Shown here piece by piece: positions 32,805 through 42,012 of a DNA stretch of 64,000 bases. A model generated the notes under the pieces. The model did no database searches. It saw nothing but the letters and a program-made list of their open reading frames with translations, and was not told the origin of the DNA. Every line of letters starts with the position of its first letter. Positions within the stretch are counted from its first letter, which is position 1. Both the position numbers and the translations under genes were made by a program. Origin of the DNA: Labrys sp. WJW (lineage in GTDB: Bacteria > Pseudomonadota > Alphaproteobacteria > Rhizobiales > Labraceae); NCBI RefSeq assembly GCF_001676615.1, contig NZ_LYXZ01000039.1:155868-219867 (forward strand), written 5' to 3'.

Positions 32805-34034
32805 TCAGACGCCCAGCTTGCGCTTGCGGCTGCCCAGCGTGCGCAGGCGCAGGGCGTTGAGCTTGATGAAACCGGCCGCGTCGCGGTGGTCATAGGCGAC
32901 GGCGCCCTCCTCGAAGGTGACGAGGTCCTGGCTGTAGAGCGAGTTGGGGCTCTCGCGGCCGATGACATGCACGCCGCCCTTGTAGAGCTTGAGGCGCACC
33001 GAGCCGGTCACCGCTTCCTGGCTCTTGTCGATCAGGGCCTGCAGCATCTCGCGCTCGGGCGAGAACCAGAAGCCGTTATAAATGAGCTCGGCATATTTCG
33101 GCATCAGCTCATCCTTGAGATGGGCGGCACCGCGGTCGAGCGTGATGCTCTCGATGGCGCGGTGGGCGGGCAGCAGGATGGTGCCGCCGGGCGTCTCATA
33201 CATGCCGCGCGACTTCATGCCGACGAAGCGATTCTCGACCAGGTCGAGACGGCCGATGCCGTTGATGCGCCCGAGCTCGTTGAGCTTGGTGAGCAAGGTG
33301 GCCGGGCTCATCTTCACGCCGTCGATGGCGACGGCATCGCCCTTCTCGAAGTCGATCGTGATGATAGTCGGGGTATCAGGCGCATCTTCCGGATTGACCG
33401 TGCGCGAATAGACATAGTCCGGCACCTCGATCGCCGGATCCTCCAGCACCTTGCCCTCGGAGGAGCAGTGCAACAGGTTGGCGTCGACGGAGAAAGGCGC
33501 CTCGCCGCGCTTGTCCTTGGCGATCGGGATCTGGTGCTCTTCGGCGAACTTGATCAGGGCCTCGCGCGAGCGCAGGTCCCATTCGCGCCAGGGGGCGATG
33601 ATGGTGACGTCGGGCTTGAGGGCATAATAGCCGAGCTCGAAGCGGACCTGGTCGTTGCCCTTGCCGGTGGCGCCATGGCAGACGGCGTCGGCGCCGACCT
33701 TCTCGGCGATCTCGATCTGCTTCTTGGCGATCAGCGGGCGGGCGATCGAGGTACCGAGCAGGTAGACACCCTCATACTGGGCATTGGCGCGGAACATCGG
33801 GAAGACGTAGTCGCGCACGAATTCCTCGCGCAGGTCCTCGATGTAGATGTTTTCCGGCTTGATGCCGAGCAGCAGCGCCTTCTGGCGCGCCGGCTCCAAT
33901 TCCTCGCCCTGGCCGAGATCGGCCGTGAAGGTGACGACCTCGCAATTATAGGTGGTCTGCAGCCATTTCAGGATGATCGAGGTGTCGAGGCCACCGGAAT
34001 AGGCGAGCACCACCTTCTTGACGGATTTGGACAT
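32805..34034 (-). CDS. argG: Argininosuccinate synthase
   Basis: Enzyme of 409 residues joining citrulline and aspartate with ATP in arginine synthesis. The PP-loop SGGLDTS is at 13-19 in KKVVLAYSGGLDTSII. Other family blocks are VTFTADLGQGEE, YLLGTSIARPLIAK (citrulline/ATP region) and GATGKGNDQVRFE. Length is normal. The frame also opens at a TTG one codon before the ATG at 34034. Monocistronic, with a candidate promoter at 34097-34124 and a clear terminator. Confidence 0.97.
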   Translation of the reverse strand: MSKSVKKVVLAYSGGLDTSIILKWLQTTYNCEVVTFTADLGQGEELEPARQKALLLGIKPENIYIEDLREEFVRDYVFPMFRANAQYEGVYLLGTSIARPLIAKKQIEIAEKVGADAVCHGATGKGNDQVRFELGYYALKPDVTIIAPWREWDLRSREALIKFAEEHQIPIAKDKRGEAPFSVDANLLHCSSEGKVLEDPAIEVPDYVYSRTVNPEDAPDTPTIITIDFEKGDAVAIDGVKMSPATLLTKLNELGRINGIGRLDLVENRFVGMKSRGMYETPGGTILLPAHRAIESITLDRGAAHLKDELMPKYAELIYNGFWFSPEREMLQALIDKSQEAVTGSVRLKLYKGGVHVIGRESPNSLYSQDLVTFEEGAVAYDHRDAAGFIKLNALRLRTLGSRKRKLGV

Positions 34035-34340
34035 CAAAGAGCCTTCGGGTTGGGATTGGCACCGGGCGAGGAACCCGGCGACGAAAATCGCGCGCGACTA
34101 TAGTCAGCCGGTGCGACAAGACAAGCATGGCGAGCGCTTTCTAGGCGGCCTGTCCGGAGCGTGCCAGTCAAGAAAACTGATGGATGACAGCAAGGTCCTT
34201 GAAGTGTCCACGCCGAAAGGCGCGGAACAAGGAGGGGCGATCTCCTCAGCTTCATCGAGAAATGGAGCAGGATCGGCCCTCCGACGCCGGCTATCGCGCA
34301 TATTGCCGTCGATGGTCCAGTCGCCGGCGCTCTCCGAAAG
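34035..34340. other. 306-base intergenic stretch between argG and the Ppx/GppA gene
   Basis: The part near argG holds its candidate promoter. The remaining 34125-34340 shows no supported gene, terminator or repeat. Confidence 0.5.
34097..34124 (-). promoter_or_regulatory. Candidate argG promoter
   Basis: On the minus strand TTGTCT (plus 34119-34124) and TATAGT (34097-34102) are separated by 16 bases. It would start transcription about 55 bases before the argG ATG. Confidence 0.5.
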
Positions 34341-35894
34341 TCAGGCCTCCTCGGCAAGCTCGGTGATCTCGGAGAACTTGACCCCTGCAGCGGCGGCCAG
34401 CAGGGACAGGCGCTCGCTCACCGCTTCGCTGTCCGGCACGCGAGCCGAACGGCTGACCTCCAGGCGCAACCGGTTCGAACCGATCGACAGGCGAGAGTTC
34501 GCCAGCACGGCCGGCGTGCCGCCGGACAGGCGGTAGGCCACCAGCAAAGCGCGTCCGAGGATTTCAGCGCGGCGGCGATCGGCCGGCGATAGTAGTTTCA
34601 GCGCTCCCGCCAGGTAGGGTGCATCGAGCCGGCCGGCATGGCGGGCATGAAGCGCAACGGCGAGGAAGGCTCGCTCGCCATGGTCCAGGCCGATGAAGGG
34701 AAATTGCAGCACGCGGCGGTGGCTTTCCTCGGCCCGGATGTCGGGGTGGTCGCGCCAGCCCAGATCCGAGAGGGCGCACAAGGTCACGCGCAGGCGCTTT
34801 TCGGCCGGGCTTTCATCCGCATAGAGGCCGTCGGTCCAGGCGACCAGGGCCGGCGGAAAGTCGGGCACGCGCGAGCCGGGCAGTCCGATCAACTGGGCGC
34901 CCTCGACCAGCGGGTCGAGGTAGCGCTCCTCGGCGTCGAGCTGCGAATAGAGCCAGCCCTCCCGCAGGCCGAGGGCGGAGAACACCACCTCGTCCGGCGC
35001 CAGATATTTGAGCACGCGGTCCAGCACCAGGGCGGCAGCGGGCATGGTGCGTGCGCGCCGGCGCGATATGCCCGGCAATTCGGCGATCTTGGCGAGGGGC
35101 AGGCGCAGCAATGTCTTGGCAAAGGCGCGGGCCTCGCTCGCCGGGATGCGATAGCCATGCACCACGGGAACCGGCGCGGCATGCGTCGCCATATGGGCCT
35201 TGGCAAAGGTCCGCCAGCCGCCGCCGACCGCAAAGAAGATCGGCTGCTTCAGGAAGGGGGCGGGCGTCTTGTCCTTCAGCAGCGCATCGATACGCCGTTT
35301 CGCATCGTCCGGGCCCTGCATCAGCGCCTCGACCGGCAGGGCTCCCAGGGGAAAACTGACCCAGTCCTCGCCGACCCGGTCATCCAGGGCGGCGGCCAGT
35401 TCCAGGCTGCCCCCGCCCATGTCGCCGACGATGCCGGCGGGACGGTGGAAGCCGGAGATGACGCCGAGCGCCGCAAATCGGGCCTCTTCGGCGCCGCTGA
35501 GGATGCGCACGTCGACCCCCGCCTCCGTCCGGATGGCCTCGACAAGATCCTTGCCGTTCTCGGCCCGGCGCACCGCCTCCGTGGCGGTGGCATCGAGACG
35601 GGCAACGCCCATGGCATCGGCCACGGCGCGAAAACGCCGCACGGCCTCGACCGTCCGACGGAACCCCTCGACGGAGATCAGCCCGGTCTGGGCCAGGCCT
35701 TCGCCGAGACGGCAGAGCGATTTTTCATTGAAGCGCGGCAGCGGGGCGCGACCGAGCTGGTCATAGACCACGAGGCGGACCGAATTGGAGCCGATGTCGA
35801 TGATGCCGTAATGCGCCCGATCGAGGCGCCCGGCCCGCTTCGGATCGAGTTCGAGTGGGCGATGAACGGCTGCCGTACCGGTGCTGGTCCCCAT
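34341..35894 (-). CDS. Ppx/GppA family phosphatase (exopolyphosphatase type)
   Basis: Protein of 517 residues. The ASKHA phosphate-1 motif is YGIIDIGSNSVRLVVYD (from about 29), and phosphate-2 is IVGDMGGGSLELA near 155. The acidic catalytic residue is expected in SGAEEARFAALGV. The C-terminal HD-like half (IRAEESHRRVLQFPFIGLDHGERAFLA) matches the long two-domain form used for exopolyphosphatase or pppGpp hydrolysis in alphaproteobacteria. The rlmE gene that frequently follows it in this order is absent. Likely monocistronic. Confidence 0.9.
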   Translation of the reverse strand: MGTSTGTAAVHRPLELDPKRAGRLDRAHYGIIDIGSNSVRLVVYDQLGRAPLPRFNEKSLCRLGEGLAQTGLISVEGFRRTVEAVRRFRAVADAMGVARLDATATEAVRRAENGKDLVEAIRTEAGVDVRILSGAEEARFAALGVISGFHRPAGIVGDMGGGSLELAAALDDRVGEDWVSFPLGALPVEALMQGPDDAKRRIDALLKDKTPAPFLKQPIFFAVGGGWRTFAKAHMATHAAPVPVVHGYRIPASEARAFAKTLLRLPLAKIAELPGISRRRARTMPAAALVLDRVLKYLAPDEVVFSALGLREGWLYSQLDAEERYLDPLVEGAQLIGLPGSRVPDFPPALVAWTDGLYADESPAEKRLRVTLCALSDLGWRDHPDIRAEESHRRVLQFPFIGLDHGERAFLAVALHARHAGRLDAPYLAGALKLLSPADRRRAEILGRALLVAYRLSGGTPAVLANSRLSIGSNRLRLEVSRSARVPDSEAVSERLSLLAAAAGVKFSEITELAEEA

Positions 35895-36025
35895 GAAGCG
35901 CTCCCCAATGCATGCCGGGAATCTGGTGTTGGTCCCAGAATTGCGTATGGGGGATCATGGAGGATGCAGGCCGCTTCGTCCATCCGCGCGGTGGGCGGGA
36001 CGTGGCCTATCGCGGGACGTCTTTC

Positions 36026-36919
36026 TCAGATCCGCTCGCCCGTCAGCCGGTGGGCGAGCATCTCGATGAAGAGACGGGTCCGCGCCGGTGTGCCGACATT
36101 GCTCGGCCAGACGGCGCTTACCGGGGTCGGCGGAGGCTCGTAGTCCGTCAGAAGCAAGTCCAGCTGGCCGTCGTCGATCTCGCGACGCACCTGCCAGAGC
36201 GGTGCGATGCCGATGCCGGCACCGAGAAGGACGGCCGCATTGGCTGCAGCGGCATCGTTGCATTTCAAGGGTCCCTTGACCGGGATGCGCACAAGGTGGC
36301 CGTCGACCAGGAATGGCCAGGCATCCCCCTCCGGTCCGATGGTACGGATGACGCATAGATGGGTAGAGAGGTCGGCGGGCGTCCGGGGATGGCCGTGCCG
36401 CATCAGATAGGCAGGGGCGGCCACGATGACACGGCGAAGCTGCGTAATTCGTCGGGACCGCAGGCTGGAAGCGCCGAGATCGCCGACCCGGATCGCAACG
36501 TCCAGGCGCTCCTCGATCAGGTGGGAGAGAGCGTCGTCGAGCACAAACTCGATCTCGACTTCCGGAAAGCGCTGGGCAAACGCCACGGCGGTCGGCACCA
36601 CGAAGCGAGAGGCAAAATGGATCGAGGTGCTGATGCGGAACAGGCCTCCGATGCGTTGCGCCTCGCGCCGGGCCTCCGAGCGGGCATCGTCGATGTCCTT
36701 CAGCGCCGTGCGCAAGCGCTCGCGCAGGATCATTCCGGTCGGCGTCGTCTGCAGGCGACGCGTCGTTCGCCGGATGAGCTCGACGCCCAGTTCCTCTTCG
36801 AGCGAGGCGATCGCCCGGCTGACGGCCTGCAGGGATCGGTTCAGATGATGGGCGGCTGCCGTGAGGCTGCCGCGCTCGACCGTTTCGACGAAGGCTTCAT
36901 ATTGCTCGATGCTGGCCAT
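36026..36919 (-). CDS. LysR family transcriptional regulator
   Basis: Regulator of 297 residues. The winged HTH covers about 1-60 (YEAFVETVERGSLTAAAHHL, then LQAVSRAIASLEEELGVELI), and the effector-binding domain starts near 88. The C-terminal ending PARTRLFIEMLAHRL is typical of the group related to AaeR/DmlR. The frame is open ten codons further upstream to 36949, but the ATG at 36919 starts the HTH properly. It diverges from an MFS transporter gene, which it probably controls. Confidence 0.9.
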   Translation of the reverse strand: MASIEQYEAFVETVERGSLTAAAHHLNRSLQAVSRAIASLEEELGVELIRRTTRRLQTTPTGMILRERLRTALKDIDDARSEARREAQRIGGLFRISTSIHFASRFVVPTAVAFAQRFPEVEIEFVLDDALSHLIEERLDVAIRVGDLGASSLRSRRITQLRRVIVAAPAYLMRHGHPRTPADLSTHLCVIRTIGPEGDAWPFLVDGHLVRIPVKGPLKCNDAAAANAAVLLGAGIGIAPLWQVRREIDDGQLDLLLTDYEPPPTPVSAVWPSNVGTPARTRLFIEMLAHRLTGERI

Positions 36920-36935
36920 ATTCTCACGAGAAATG

Positions 36936-36947
36936 GAATAATTATTC
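36936..36947. promoter_or_regulatory. Palindrome GAATAATTATTC in the LysR-MFS intergenic region
   Basis: Perfect 12-base palindrome in a strikingly AT-rich stretch (36930-36970) between the divergent LysR and MFS genes. It fits a shared promoter/LysR binding region; the exact box is not certain. Confidence 0.4.
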
Positions 36948-37023
36948 AATAAAAATAACTATTATCACTCCAATGGGATGGATGCAAAATCGAAGGCGAT
37001 CCTCGCATCGGGAAACGGCCCCC

Positions 37024-38316
37024 ATGTCTTCCATCTCGACTTCTTCCATCTCGACGTCTTCCATTCCGGCAACCAAGGCGGGACCGACGCCTGCCGAACC
37101 GGTTTCCGGTCTGCCCGCCGGGCTCACGCTCCTGTTCGCTGTCTCCGTTGCGATCGTCGTGCTTGGCCTCTTTGCCTCACAGCCGCTCATCGGCCTGATC
37201 GGTCCTGCCTTCGGTTTCGGTGCGAGCGAGGCGGGATTCGTCACCACGCTTACCTTGCTCGGTTATGCCAGTGGCCTGTTTCTCCTGGTGCCGCTGGCCG
37301 ACATCGTCGAAAACCGGCGCCTGATCGTTGCAACGCTGGCGGTCGAGGCGATTGCCCTGGCAGCGGTCGCCTGTGCGCCGACACCGGCCTTGTTCCTGGC
37401 GGCTTGCTATGTCTGCGGCGTGGCGGCGAGTGCCATCCAGATGCTGGTGCCGGCCGCTGCGCAGTTGAGTTCGCCCACCCATCGTGGACGGGTCGTCGGC
37501 AATGTGATGAGCGGCCTGATGATCGGTATTCTGGTCTCGCGGCCGGCCGCCAGTCTCGTGGCAGAGGTCGCCGGCTGGCGCTGGTTTTATGGTGGCCTTG
37601 CCGTTCTCGTCGCAGGCCTCGCCTCGATGCTGGTTTTCGTCGTTCCACGCCGCCAGCCGGCGGGCGCCGAGAGCTATGTGCAGCTGATCGGATCGCTGTG
37701 GACGATCCTGTGCCAGGAGCCCGTGTTGCGGCGGCGTGCGGCCTATCAGGCGCTGTGCATGGTGGCCTTCGGCGTGTTCTGGACGTCGGTAGCGCTTCGT
37801 CTCGCCCAGGCTCCCTTCGGCCTCAGCCAGACCGGCATCGCCCTGTTCGCCCTGGCCGGCGCCGCCGGCGCCGTGGTGGCGCCACTCGCCGGGCGTGCAG
37901 GAGACAGAGGGAGGACACGCGGCGCCACCCTGCTCGCCCATCTCGCCGTGATCGGCGCCATGGTCCTGGCCGAGATCGGCGGCGACATCCTGGCCCGCGG
38001 GGCATCGCCGGGGGCTTGCCATGGCGCGCTCGCGACTTTGGCCGCCGCGGCGATTCTGCTCGACCTCGGCGTCGTCGGCGACCAGACCCTGGGGCGGCGT
38101 GCCATCAATCTGTTGCGGCCGGAGGCGCGTGGACGCGTCAACGGCCTTTTCACGGGCCTGTTCTTCATCGGCACGTCGATGGGGGCGGGGTTGTCGGGCT
38201 TTGCCTGGGTCCATGCGGGCTGGCCCGGCATATGCGCGGTGGGCGCGGCCTTCGGCGCCGCCGCCCTCATCACCTTTCTCACGGAGCAGGCCGAGGGCGG
38301 TGCCTCTCGAGGCTGA
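37024..38316 (+). CDS. MFS transporter (drug:H+ antiporter-like)
   Basis: Inner-membrane protein of 430 residues with 12 predicted helices and MFS_1 features. These include the loop 2-3 motif PLADIVENRRLIVATL, a degenerate form of the usual GxLxDRxGRR, and VPRRQPAG between halves. The hydrophilic N-terminus is a short Ser/Thr/Ile repeat (MSSISTSSISTSSIPATKAG) encoded by a tandem 15-base DNA repeat. ATG 37024 is preferred over the in-frame 36973. Divergent from LysR, so probably an effector-induced exporter. Substrate unknown. Confidence 0.88.
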   Translation: MSSISTSSISTSSIPATKAGPTPAEPVSGLPAGLTLLFAVSVAIVVLGLFASQPLIGLIGPAFGFGASEAGFVTTLTLLGYASGLFLLVPLADIVENRRLIVATLAVEAIALAAVACAPTPALFLAACYVCGVAASAIQMLVPAAAQLSSPTHRGRVVGNVMSGLMIGILVSRPAASLVAEVAGWRWFYGGLAVLVAGLASMLVFVVPRRQPAGAESYVQLIGSLWTILCQEPVLRRRAAYQALCMVAFGVFWTSVALRLAQAPFGLSQTGIALFALAGAAGAVVAPLAGRAGDRGRTRGATLLAHLAVIGAMVLAEIGGDILARGASPGACHGALATLAAAAILLDLGVVGDQTLGRRAINLLRPEARGRVNGLFTGLFFIGTSMGAGLSGFAWVHAGWPGICAVGAAFGAAALITFLTEQAEGGASRG

Positions 38317-38337
38317 ATGGCTCTCTTCTGCCGCCCG

Positions 38338-39324
38338 TCACAGCTTGCGGAGCGAGACCTGTTCGATGTCGTGGCTGTCGCCCTTGCGCAGGATCAGGTC
38401 GGCACGCGGGCGGGTCGGCAGGATGTTCTCGATCAGATTGGGCTGGTTGATCCGGCTCCACAGGCCGAGGGCCGTCTCCAGCGCTTCGGCCTCGGTGAGG
38501 TCGGCATATTTGCGGAAGAAGGAGAGCGGATTGCGGAAGGCCGTCTCGCGCAGGGTCATGAAGCGCTCGACATACCAGCGCCTGAGCAGCGCGACTTCGG
38601 CATCGAGATAGATGGCGAAGTCGAAGAAGTCCGAGGTGAAGGGGATCGCCTTGCCGTCGCGGGGCAGGCGGGCCGGCTGCAAGACATTGAGCCCTTCGAC
38701 GATCAGGATGTCGGGCTGGTCCACCGTGACGATCTCGCCCGGCACCACGTCGTAGACGAGGTGGGAATAGACCGGCGCCGTAACCTTGCCCTGGCCGGCC
38801 TTGATATCGGCCAGGAAGCGCAGCAGGCGCTGGGTGTCGTAGCTTTCGGGGAAGCCCTTGCGCTCCATCAGCCCGTGTTCGCGCAGGAAGGCGTTGGGAA
38901 ACAGGAAGCCGTCCGTGGTGATCAGGTCGACCTTCGGCGTGTTGGGCCAGCGCGTCAGCAATTGGCGCAGCACGCGGGCGGTGGTCGACTTGCCGACCGC
39001 GACCGAGCCGGCCACGCCGATCAGATAGGGCACCTTGCCCTGGCTGGTGCCGAGAAAGCGCTGGGTGGCGCGGTGCAGACCCTGCGTCGCCGCGACATAG
39101 AGTGAGAGCAGGCGCGACAGCGGCAGGTAGATTTCTTCCACGTCGGTCAGCGAGACCGGGTCGTTGAGGGCGCGCAGGCGGTCGAGCTCGGCCGCCGTCA
39201 AGGTCATCGGCGTATCGGCCCGCAGCTTGGCCCATTCGCTGCGGGTGAACACCGAATAGGGCGACACGGGCGACTTCACGAGCTGGTCCATGGCGTTTGC
39301 CTGCCCCTCAACTATCGGCGTCAT
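38338..39324 (-). CDS. coaA: Type I pantothenate kinase
   Basis: Enzyme of 328 residues phosphorylating pantothenate, the first step of coenzyme A synthesis. The P-loop is GVAGSVAVGKST in PYLIGVAGSVAVGKSTTARV; the conserved DGFLFPN, KGFPESYD and VYSHLVYDVV blocks follow, and IVEGLNVLQP is present. ATG at 39324 overlaps the hisE stop by four bases (ATGA), favouring it over Met12. Last gene of the his cluster, as in many Hyphomicrobiales. Confidence 0.97.
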   Translation of the reverse strand: MTPIVEGQANAMDQLVKSPVSPYSVFTRSEWAKLRADTPMTLTAAELDRLRALNDPVSLTDVEEIYLPLSRLLSLYVAATQGLHRATQRFLGTSQGKVPYLIGVAGSVAVGKSTTARVLRQLLTRWPNTPKVDLITTDGFLFPNAFLREHGLMERKGFPESYDTQRLLRFLADIKAGQGKVTAPVYSHLVYDVVPGEIVTVDQPDILIVEGLNVLQPARLPRDGKAIPFTSDFFDFAIYLDAEVALLRRWYVERFMTLRETAFRNPLSFFRKYADLTEAEALETALGLWSRINQPNLIENILPTRPRADLILRKGDSHDIEQVSLRKL

Positions 39325-39638
39325 CTAGGACGGGACGCTTTTTCGGCAAGGCCGGATTGGCCGGTGCGCCGCTCGAGCTCCTGCAGGACCGAAGCAAGCG
39401 GGATGTTGCGGGCCTTGAGGCCGACGAGCAAATGATAGAGCACGTCGGCGGCTTCGGCGACGATCGGGCCTTCCTCGCCCTCGGTAAGGGCGATGACGAG
39501 TTCCACCGCCTCCTCCCCGAATTTCTTGGCGGCGCGCGGCGGCCCGCCGGCCAGCAGCTTGGCCGTCCAGGACTGCTCCGGCGGCGCCTTGGCCCGCTCG
39601 GCCACCCGGGCTTCGAGATCGGTCAAGGAAAAGCTCAT
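39321..39638 (-). CDS. hisE: Phosphoribosyl-ATP diphosphatase
   Basis: Enzyme of 105 residues converting phosphoribosyl-ATP to phosphoribosyl-AMP, step two of histidine synthesis. The MazG-like fold motif is KKFGEEAVELVIAL, followed by EAADVLYHLLVGLKARN. It is the stand-alone form, not fused to HisI. Overlaps hisF and coaA by four bases on either side. Confidence 0.96.
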   Translation of the reverse strand: MSFSLTDLEARVAERAKAPPEQSWTAKLLAGGPPRAAKKFGEEAVELVIALTEGEEGPIVAEAADVLYHLLVGLKARNIPLASVLQELERRTGQSGLAEKASRPR

Positions 39639-40420
39639 GCTGCCAATCCGTCGAGACGCATCGGCAGGCCCGCCTTGGCCATATAGGTCTTGGCCTCGCG
39701 GATCGAGAAGGTGCCGAAATGGAAGATCGAGGCGGCGAGAACCGCGCTGGCATGGCCGTCACGCACCCCCTCGACCAGATGCTCGAGCGTGCCCACGCCG
39801 CCCGAAGCGATCACCGGCACGCCGACCCTGTCGGCGATGGCGCGGGTGAGATCGAGGTCGAAGCCGATCTTGGTGCCGTCACGGTCCATCGAGGTGAGCA
39901 GCAATTCGCCGGCACCGAGCCGCACGACATCCTCGGCGAAGGCGACGGCGTCGATGCCGGTCGGACGGCGCCCGCCATGGGTGAAGATCTCCCAGCGAGG
40001 GGGCTCGCCGCCGCTCGAGATCCTCTTGGCGTCGATGGCGACGACGATGCATTGCTGGCCGAACTTCTCGGCCGCACGGGCCACGAACTGCCTGTCGGCC
40101 ACCGCGGCCGAATTGATCGAGACCTTGTCGGCGCCGGCGAGGAGAAGCTGGCGGATGTCCTCCACCGCGCGCACGCCGCCGCCGACGGTGAGCGGCATGA
40201 AGCAGGCCTCGGCGGTGCGGCTGATCACGTCGAGCAGCAGGCCGCGGTTCTCATGGGTGGCGGCGATGTCGAGGAAGCACAATTCGTCGGCGCCGGCCGC
40301 GTCATAGGCACGCGCGCTCTCGACTGGATCTCCGGCATCGACGAGATCGACGAAATTCACGCCCTTGACGACACGGCCGTCCTTGACGTCGAGGCAGGGG
40401 ATCACGCGGGCTTTGAGCAT
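39635..40420 (-). CDS. hisF: Imidazole glycerol phosphate synthase, cyclase subunit
   Basis: TIM-barrel subunit of 261 residues forming imidazole glycerol phosphate and AICAR, using ammonia channelled from HisH. The catalytic Asp residues are D11 in RVIPCLDVKDGRVVKG and D131 region in CIVVAIDAKR. Phosphate-binding GGVRAVED and ASGGVGTLEH are present. The stop overlaps hisE by ATGA. A dispersed repeat separates it from hisA upstream. Confidence 0.97.
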   Translation of the reverse strand: MLKARVIPCLDVKDGRVVKGVNFVDLVDAGDPVESARAYDAAGADELCFLDIAATHENRGLLLDVISRTAEACFMPLTVGGGVRAVEDIRQLLLAGADKVSINSAAVADRQFVARAAEKFGQQCIVVAIDAKRISSGGEPPRWEIFTHGGRRPTGIDAVAFAEDVVRLGAGELLLTSMDRDGTKIGFDLDLTRAIADRVGVPVIASGGVGTLEHLVEGVRDGHASAVLAASIFHFGTFSIREAKTYMAKAGLPMRLDGLAA

Positions 40421-40493
40421 CGACCTTCTTGACCGAGATTGCGGGCCGTTGGTGGCACCATGACAGAATTATAGAGGAAAATCACGAGAGGAT

Positions 40494-40626
40494 GGTCATC
40501 CCGTGCGCGATGCAACATGAAATGTTGCGGCGCGGACACGGGACCGTTTCCAGAATGAAACTCGTTCAGCACGCGGTCCCGTGTCTGCAGCGCATCACTG
40601 CGTGCTGCACTGCGCACGGGATGACC
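40494..40626. repeat. Inverted repeat, GGTCATCCCGTGCGC type
   Basis: Outer 15-base arms at 40494-40508 and 40612-40626 are perfectly complementary. Inner arms CGGACACGGGACCG (40533-40546) and CGGTCCCGTGTCTG (40574-40587) pair with one mismatch. A GCAACAT-GAA-ATGTTGC hairpin lies within. The element sits inside the his operon between hisA and hisF. Confidence 0.85.
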
Positions 40627-40633
40627 CGCCCTC

Positions 40634-41365
40634 TCAGGCCCCCCTGCTCAACAGGGCGAGAGCCTCATGCGGGTCGAGGCGGCGGTCATAGAGCGCGCGG
40701 CCGGCGATGGCGCCTTCGAGCAGGGCGGCATCGGGCTGCACCAGGCGTTCGACGTCGGCGATCGAGGCAAGACCGCCCGAGGCGATCACCGGGATGGAGA
40801 CCGCCCGGGCCAGGGCCAGCGTGCCGTCCCAGTCGATGCCCTTGAGCATGCCGTCCCGCGCGATGTTGGTGTAGATGATGGCCGAGACGCCGGCGTCCTC
40901 GAAGCGCTTGGCGATTTCCTCCGCGGTCACGGTGGAAACCTCGGCCCAGCCCTCGACCGCGACGAGGCCGTCGCGCGCGTCGAGGCCGACGGCGATCTGC
41001 CCCGGGAAGGCCTTGGCGGCTTGCCTGACGAAGGCGGGATCGCGTACCGCGGCCGTGCCGATGATCACCCGCGCGATGCCCTTGTCGAGCCAGGCCGCCA
41101 CGGTCGTGAAGTCGCGGATGCCGCCGCCGAGCTGCACCTTCATGGTGCAGGCGGCCAGGATGCGTTCCACGGCGGCCGAATTCATCGGCTTGCCGGCGAA
41201 GGCGCCGTCGAGGTCGACGACATGGAGGTGGGAAAAGCCCATGTCCTCGAAGGCGATCGCCTGTTCGGCCGGATCGTCGTTGAAGACGGTGGCCTGGGCC
41301 ATGTCGCCCTGGACGAGGCGCACGCAGCGCCCTTCCTTGAGATCGATTGCAGGAAAGAGGATCAC
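40634..41365 (-). CDS. hisA: ProFAR isomerase
   Basis: TIM-barrel isomerase of 243 residues acting before HisH/HisF in histidine synthesis. The catalytic Asp is D8 in ILFPAIDLKEGRCVRLVQG; the second, around D130, lies in the strand IAVGLDARDG. GGIRDFTT and ASGGLASIAD are the phosphate-binding loops. The start is GTG at 41365, which overlaps the hisH stop (GTGA); the frame is open far upstream through hisH but that is not coding in this frame. Length fits the family. Confidence 0.96.
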   Translation of the reverse strand: MILFPAIDLKEGRCVRLVQGDMAQATVFNDDPAEQAIAFEDMGFSHLHVVDLDGAFAGKPMNSAAVERILAACTMKVQLGGGIRDFTTVAAWLDKGIARVIIGTAAVRDPAFVRQAAKAFPGQIAVGLDARDGLVAVEGWAEVSTVTAEEIAKRFEDAGVSAIIYTNIARDGMLKGIDWDGTLALARAVSIPVIASGGLASIADVERLVQPDAALLEGAIAGRALYDRRLDPHEALALLSRGA

Positions 41366-42012
41366 GGGCGCCACCGCAGGAAGTTGGCGATCAGGGCCAG
41401 GCCGAGGGCCTGGCTCTTTTCGGGATGAAACTGGGTTCCCACCATGTTGGCGCGGCCGACCATGGCCGTGACCGGGCCGCCATAGTCGGCCTGCGCGATC
41501 ACGTCGGCCGGATCGGCGGCCGCCAGATGATAGGAATGGACGAAATAGGCATGCAGGCCGGAGGGACCGGTCGGAATGCCGGCAAGGAGGGCATGCTCGC
41601 GCCTGGCGGACAGTGTGTTCCAGCCCATATGCGGCACCTTGAGGACCGGGTCCCGAGGCTGGATCGCCTTGACGTCGCCTCCGATCCAGCCCAGCCCCTC
41701 GGTGGTCTCGAATTCGAGCCCGCGCTCGGCCATCAGCTGCATGCCGACGCAGATGCCGAGGAAGGGCCGTCCCTTGGTGGTGACGGCATGGCCGAGAGCC
41801 TCGATCATGCCGGGCACGGCGGTCAAGCCGCGCTTGCAATCGGCATAGGCGCCCACGCCCGGCAGCACGACATGGTCGGCGCCGGCCACTCGCTCGGGAT
41901 CATCGGTCACTTCGATGGCGACGGACAGACCGGCTTCGGCTGCGGCGCGTTCGAAGGCCTTGCGGGCGGAATGCAGATTGCCCGAGCCGTAATCGATGAT
42001 AGTTGCGATCAA
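41362..42012 (-). CDS. hisH: Imidazole glycerol phosphate synthase, glutamine amidotransferase subunit
   Basis: Class I glutamine amidotransferase of 216 residues providing ammonia to HisF. The triad is Cys88 (GICVGMQLM), His196 and Glu198 (FHPEKS). The usual start ATIIDYGSGNLHS fits only with a TTG codon at 42012, which overlaps the upstream TGA as TTGA. No ATG or GTG occurs in frame nearby, and the ATG at 42024 is in another frame. Uses a rare start in a chain of coupled genes. Confidence 0.93.
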   Translation of the reverse strand: MIATIIDYGSGNLHSARKAFERAAAEAGLSVAIEVTDDPERVAGADHVVLPGVGAYADCKRGLTAVPGMIEALGHAVTTKGRPFLGICVGMQLMAERGLEFETTEGLGWIGGDVKAIQPRDPVLKVPHMGWNTLSARREHALLAGIPTGPSGLHAYFVHSYHLAAADPADVIAQADYGGPVTAMVGRANMVGTQFHPEKSQALGLALIANFLRWRP

